Below, one piece after another: positions 27,789-31,890 of a stretch of DNA of 31,890 nucleotides. The DNA comes from Chaetoceros tenuissimus (lineage: Eukaryota > Bacillariophyta > Thalassiosirophyceae > Chaetocerotales > Chaetocerotaceae): the NCBI GenBank assembly GCA_021927905.1, contig BLLK01000083.1, forward strand, positions 1 to 31,890. The letters are read 5' to 3'. The translations under genes were made by a program, and so were the position numbers. Each line of letters begins with the position of its first letter. Within the stretch, counting starts at the first letter, position 1. Under the pieces are notes generated by a model, which had not been told where the DNA came from, made no database searches, and was given only the letters and a program-made list of their open reading frames with translations.

Positions 27789-30053
27789 TCAGTTGCCGCA
27801 ATTTGGTTTCCTAATCTTGTGCACTTTTCTCGACGCCTTTTGGCATTTCTCATCGCATGTTGGAAATGTGCGGCAGCAATAGTTGCATTCGTGAAAAGTA
27901 GATACATCCTTTACTGTAACAACTAGAATTTGAGCGTGGTTGAATCTAGGTTTGAAATGTATGAGTGGTAGTTTTACAATGTCGCCATTATGTGCATAGT
28001 ATCGCAATGACTCAGATTTTTGGATGCCATCAAAATAGGAACAAGTGCCATCAGCAGTAGAGTAGAAGTCCTTGTTATCGGCGCTATTAGTTGTGCTTGC
28101 TACAGAAATGGCACAATATCTCCCAGATAAGAGGAAATCCTGTCCTAATTGGATACCTACCGTTTCTGTAAAGGATGCGCTTTCAATTACATTTCTTAGC
28201 TTCACTTCAGTATTAGTGGGACCAATGTTGAAAGAAAACTCTTCTAGGCAAGTTGAATGACCAAATCGCTTTCCAGTCATTCCACATCTCATCTTTGATG
28301 TTGTGAGATTTGATATCTGTTTAAGTTTGAATGTTTCACTGAACTTTGGGGAGACGATTGTATATCTACTATTATTTGAGATACTGGCTAGAATTGGCAT
28401 CCCCTTTACGACGATTTCTATCCAAACAGGACCATGGGATGGCGCTAAAACTACATTCTTTTCCCCAGCCAAGGTATGCGTTGCTGTCATTTCAAGTATC
28501 GGTCCACCAGCTTGAACAGTTTCTCCAGCTTTTTCACCTTTGGTTATTTCCACAGAACAAGTTTTGCATGCTGATCGTACAAACTCTTGATGACCAGTTT
28601 TTATCTTGTTCATTAAAGTATCAAGTGCAGTAGCTGGACTGAAATTCAAGGAGTACTCTGACAATTCTGCCATTATTTGTTCGTTGCTCAAAGACCTGAC
28701 ACCCTTCATCAATATCAACTGTCGGTCTTTCCAATTCTGTTCAACATTTCCATCATTACTATACATTCCATTAACATCGACATCACTTTCGTACTTATCA
28801 CGACCAGGGGCTACATCGAGACAAAGCTTTCTAAAGCAAACAGGGCAGCTAGTTTCATGCTTTCCATGACTAATAATACAGTCTCTACAAAAGGAATGTC
28901 CACAGTACAACCGAAATGGCTTGTTGTATTCTTCCTTACAAAGTGTACAAAATGTCGGGGAATGCATTGAATCATCTTTTTCTTCGCATGCTAACTTCTC
29001 TTGGTGACTATCGATCACACTCTGAATAGTTGGGGGAAACCATACACCCAGTAAACATTCACCAAGCTTTTTCATATCTTCTGCTGCATGAATTTGATGA
29101 CGTTTTGCATCAGGAATTGACTCGAAACAAAGAGATAGAGCTCTGTAATGAGCCATATCTGGATCAAATGTAATCTTTGCCCCATGTTGTCTCAGCATTA
29201 CCAAACATTCTGCAGTTTTCTCCAACGGCGGTGGTCCACCTAGAATTCTCCAAGATACTGGAACTTGCACTCCAGAATAATTGAGAAAGATATGATCTAT
29301 AGCAGTATATTGTATCGTCTTTTCCAAGCTACCATTGTCGTCAACAATGCCGACAGAAAATGTTTCGGTTGCCGATACGTGTTCTAAAAGTAGTTGAAGT
29401 ACGTCAGGATCTGGATATTCGACTGCATTTTTCAACAGAGAATTTCCATACATATCCTTCTTTGACATGTCGCATCCAGCTTCAATGACATAACTCAAAG
29501 TATCTGCATCTGCATACTTTAAAGTAGAAAAGGCAGTATTACATCCATTTGGCATACACTCATTGACATCAACTTGTGGATGTGCAAGTATAATCTTGAC
29601 CATTTCAGATTTTCCTTTCCAACCAAATCTCTTTTCAAACTGCTTCCATTGACATGCAAGAGCAAGTATAGACATTTCGTCTCCATCATCATTTATCTGT
29701 TTCCTCCAGTTGATTGAATTGCCTTCTTCGTCAACTAGTCCATCAAGAAGTCTTTCTACAAACAGAAATGCAAGTTGAGCATTGACACAAAACACATCTT
29801 GCAGATACGACGAGAGTGCATCCTTGTCTCTGAGACGAGGGACCAATCCATGTCGTCTATGCGGAGACAGAAGGACATCAGCAACCTGATCAGCTAGATC
29901 TTGCGATAAAAGAGGAAACATTTCTTCTGTAGTAGGAGGGAGTTCGACATAGCTATTAAATCCCCTTTCCATGTTCGTTCGCCCTGTCCTTTGAGCTCTG
30001 TTTCCATTGTTTTTCTGCTGTTTATTTTTATTACGCTTCGACTTTTTCCCCAT
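27789..30053 (-). CDS. Ankyrin-repeat RING-finger protein, arm B copy, second pass
   Basis: Identical in translation to 6810-9074 (754 aa, 12-codon deletion in the C-terminal finger, RING intact). It keeps all 19 copy-B-specific residues, so the two passes have not been mixed with copy A. Confidence 0.88.
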   Translation of the reverse strand: MGKKSKRNKNKQQKNNGNRAQRTGRTNMERGFNSYVELPPTTEEMFPLLSQDLADQVADVLLSPHRRHGLVPRLRDKDALSSYLQDVFCVNAQLAFLFVERLLDGLVDEEGNSINWRKQINDDGDEMSILALACQWKQFEKRFGWKGKSEMVKIILAHPQVDVNECMPNGCNTAFSTLKYADADTLSYVIEAGCDMSKKDMYGNSLLKNAVEYPDPDVLQLLLEHVSATETFSVGIVDDNGSLEKTIQYTAIDHIFLNYSGVQVPVSWRILGGPPPLEKTAECLVMLRQHGAKITFDPDMAHYRALSLCFESIPDAKRHQIHAAEDMKKLGECLLGVWFPPTIQSVIDSHQEKLACEEKDDSMHSPTFCTLCKEEYNKPFRLYCGHSFCRDCIISHGKHETSCPVCFRKLCLDVAPGRDKYESDVDVNGMYSNDGNVEQNWKDRQLILMKGVRSLSNEQIMAELSEYSLNFSPATALDTLMNKIKTGHQEFVRSACKTCSVEITKGEKAGETVQAGGPILEMTATHTLAGEKNVVLAPSHGPVWIEIVVKGMPILASISNNSRYTIVSPKFSETFKLKQISNLTTSKMRCGMTGKRFGHSTCLEEFSFNIGPTNTEVKLRNVIESASFTETVGIQLGQDFLLSGRYCAISVASTTNSADNKDFYSTADGTCSYFDGIQKSESLRYYAHNGDIVKLPLIHFKPRFNHAQILVVTVKDVSTFHECNYCCRTFPTCDEKCQKASRKVHKIRKPNCGN

Positions 30054-30538
30054 TTTGCCAAAGTTCCTCTCCTGATATCTTTATTCCTAGCTGGGTACCA
30101 GTATTGTATCTTGAATTGATTGCGGAAATGTATTGGATTGGATTATTTCGTAGATGCATGCTACATGCAGTAGTTGAAATTTAAATTGAAGACACAGATA
30201 ACAGATATATATAATAGGGGAAAAAGGAGAGAGAAGAGGGAGATATCATGACACCTTCTACGACAGTCAAAAATTAAAATTATACTATTTAGCTAGAATT
30301 AATGAAACCATTTTCTTTCTTTCCCGCCCATCTTTTTCTTTTTTGCCCCTAACCACAATGACGTGATCGTTGATCTTCATGCAGCCACATTGGAACACTG
30401 AGCATTGTGAGTTGTGAGTACTGAGCACTGTCCTTTTGGCCTTTGAACTTTTCCATAAACAAACAGCATTGTAGTGTTGAATAGAGAATAGGAAAAGAGA
30501 GAAAATAATTCTATCTATATCATACTTACAAAGTCGAA
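30054..30538. promoter_or_regulatory. Divergent promoter region, RING/ACY1, arm B, second pass
   Basis: Same as 9075-9559, with the arm-B-specific TATATATAATAG stretch and the ~12 extra bases. Confidence 0.6.
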
Positions 30539-31890
30539 ATGAGTACTGAAAATAAGCCTGTCGAACTTTCACCATCTGAAGCAGAAAATGCAATTGAGTC
30601 CTTTAGTGAATTCCTAAAGTTTCCTACAGTCTCAGCGACAGCTCCAACAACTGGAGCATACAAAGAAGCTGCATCCTTTCTTATATCTCAACTCAGTTCC
30701 ATCGCGTGTCTCGATAAAATTCATCTTCTTGAGGAAGCGCCTGATCATAGTCCAGTTGTGATTGCACGTTGGAAAGGACAAGATGAAGAATTACCAATTA
30801 TATTATTGAATAGTCATTACGATGTTGTACCTGCTGAGACGGCAGATTGGACAGTAGAACCATTTGAAGGTATCAGAAAAGATGGTAAAATATATGGAAG
30901 AGGAACACAAGATATGAAATGTGTATGCATACAGTACATTGAAGCTATTCGTAAATTGCACAGTATGAAACCAGATTATGTACCAAAGAGATCCATTATA
31001 TTAAGTTTTGTACCAGATGAAGAGGTAGGAGGAAGTGGAATGGCTGCTTTTCTTTCTTCGAAATTTTACAAGTCTTTGCCTGGGATTGCATTGGCTCTGG
31101 ATGAAGGTTTGGCTTCAACTACATCTAGTTATAGTGTTTTCTATGGTGAAAGACTTCCGTGGTGGATTGATGTCACTGCTACCGGCAACACTGGACATGG
31201 AAGTCGTTTCATTGAAAACACTGCTGTAGAACAAATTATAGAAATTGCAAATAAAGCATTGGCTTTTCGAGAAGGGCAAAAGGCAGCATTGCATGGGAGT
31301 TTGGATGATGCAAAACATATGAATTGTGCACATGCAGTCGCAGCGAAAAAGAGAAGAATGGCAAAGACTCAGAATGGGAATCAAATGACTTTGGGAGATG
31401 TGACTTCATTGAATATTACTACGTTACAAGCTGGAGTTAGAGCAGGAGATACATTTGTGTATAATTGTGTTCCACCAATAGCAAAGTGTTCCTTTGATAT
31501 TAGAATTTCTCCTCATATGGAACCAAGTGAGATGAAAGACCTACTCAACATGTGGTGTCAAGAATGTAGCTCGAATGCGGAGGAAGGTCATAAATTGACA
31601 TGGAAATCTGTGGGCGGTTTAGACGATGGATTGCTTAGTCATTCTTTAACCTCTACTGATGAGAGAGTCAACCCCTGGTATGGGGTATTTGGTGATAGTC
31701 TTTCGAAAATGGGAATAGATTTTGAACCAGAAGTATTTCCGGCTGCAACTGATTCAAGATTCTTGAGAGCGCTAGGAATCCGAGCATTGGGATTTAGTCC
31801 AATGAGAAACTCAGAGATTATGCTACACGAAAATGATGAGTACTTGGAAGAGAAGGTTTTTCTTGAGGGAATCGGTGTGTATGTCAATCT
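30539..31890 (+). CDS. ACY1: Aminoacylase-1, arm B copy, second pass, cut by window end
   Basis: First 450 residues of the Leu255 version of aminoacylase-1, same as 9560-10911. All catalytic and metal ligands up to H430 lie inside the window; only the acidic tail is missing. Truncation is a window effect. Confidence 0.92.
   Translation, partial: MSTENKPVELSPSEAENAIESFSEFLKFPTVSATAPTTGAYKEAASFLISQLSSIACLDKIHLLEEAPDHSPVVIARWKGQDEELPIILLNSHYDVVPAETADWTVEPFEGIRKDGKIYGRGTQDMKCVCIQYIEAIRKLHSMKPDYVPKRSIILSFVPDEEVGGSGMAAFLSSKFYKSLPGIALALDEGLASTTSSYSVFYGERLPWWIDVTATGNTGHGSRFIENTAVEQIIEIANKALAFREGQKAALHGSLDDAKHMNCAHAVAAKKRRMAKTQNGNQMTLGDVTSLNITTLQAGVRAGDTFVYNCVPPIAKCSFDIRISPHMEPSEMKDLLNMWCQECSSNAEEGHKLTWKSVGGLDDGLLSHSLTSTDERVNPWYGVFGDSLSKMGIDFEPEVFPAATDSRFLRALGIRALGFSPMRNSEIMLHENDEYLEEKVFLEGIGVYVN

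Larger units (their letters stand above)
20975..31890. repeat. Direct repeat, second copy (period 20,979 bp)
   Basis: Second occurrence of 1-10911, running to the window end. Its first bases are clean (the EF-hand reading frame stays open), whereas the copy at the window start is frameshifted, so this copy is the better reference for the shared sequence. Confidence 0.95.
27661..31890. repeat. Inverted-repeat arm B, second pass (cut by window end)
   Basis: Second occurrence of arm B. It starts at the same small single-copy boundary and is interrupted inside ACY1 copy B by the end of the window. Confidence 0.92.

Noticed and set aside
30285-30593. 102-residue open frame on the minus strand (also 9306-9614)
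   Set aside because: It overlaps the divergent promoter and the start of ACY1 and is not conserved in arm A, where only 68 residues stay open.
1-31890. CRISPR arrays, bacterial operons, restriction or toxin-antitoxin systems, viral structural genes
   Set aside because: No spaced short repeats, no ribosome binding sites with tight co-directional genes, and no recognisable viral or prokaryotic defence proteins.

Overview
The window looks like nuclear-type DNA from a eukaryotic alga, most likely a stramenopile such as a diatom. The DNA is AT-rich. One gene has a 69-bp GT-AG intron with a TACTAAT branch-point-like box. Gene families are eukaryotic: aminoacylase-1, ankyrin-RING, EF-hand multi-pass membrane protein, P-element-type transposase. 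One small protein has a signal peptide followed at once by Phe, as in plastid-targeting presequences of algae with secondary red plastids. No bacterial operons, rRNA or tRNA genes were seen.

Layout. The window repeats itself with a period of 20,979 bp: bases from about 115 to 10911 reappear at 21094-31890, and every translation I compared is identical. One period has four parts, like a miniature plastid map but with nuclear-type genes: a small single-copy segment (5691-6681, 991 bp), inverted-repeat arm B (6682-14182, 7,501 bp), a large single-copy segment (14183-18481, 4,299 bp) and inverted-repeat arm A (18482-26669, 8,188 bp; its SSC-proximal 5,690 bp also open the window). These lengths sum to exactly 20,979. 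The simplest reading is a circular molecule of about 21 kb that the assembler read 1.5 times; an exact tandem array or a repeat-induced assembly loop are alternatives. The first ~115 bases differ from their second copy by small indels, as expected at an unpolished contig end.

Genes. Each arm carries, from the small to the large single-copy side, an ankyrin/RING protein gene with a C-terminal MYND-like finger, a divergently transcribed aminoacylase-1 gene, and an EF-hand multi-pass membrane protein gene. The arms are not equal. The EF-hand gene is intact in arm A (824 aa) but truncated in arm B by a 647-bp deletion with 4-bp microhomology. The RING gene is damaged in both arms, at the same finger but by different lesions: a +1 G frameshift in A and a 36-bp in-frame deletion in B. 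Identity between arms is mosaic: essentially complete near both single-copy segments, diverged in the RING gene and its promoter, which suggests patchy gene conversion.

The small single-copy segment has one gene for an acidic, probably plastid-targeted protein. The large one holds a tail-to-tail pair only 11 bp apart: a SAP-domain protein and a 952-aa P-element-superfamily transposase. Their upstream regions are the same ~670 bp sequence in opposite orientation. This pair looks like a two-gene DNA transposon sitting at the axis of a palindrome that has duplicated the neighbouring host genes, and it is the most interesting part of the window.
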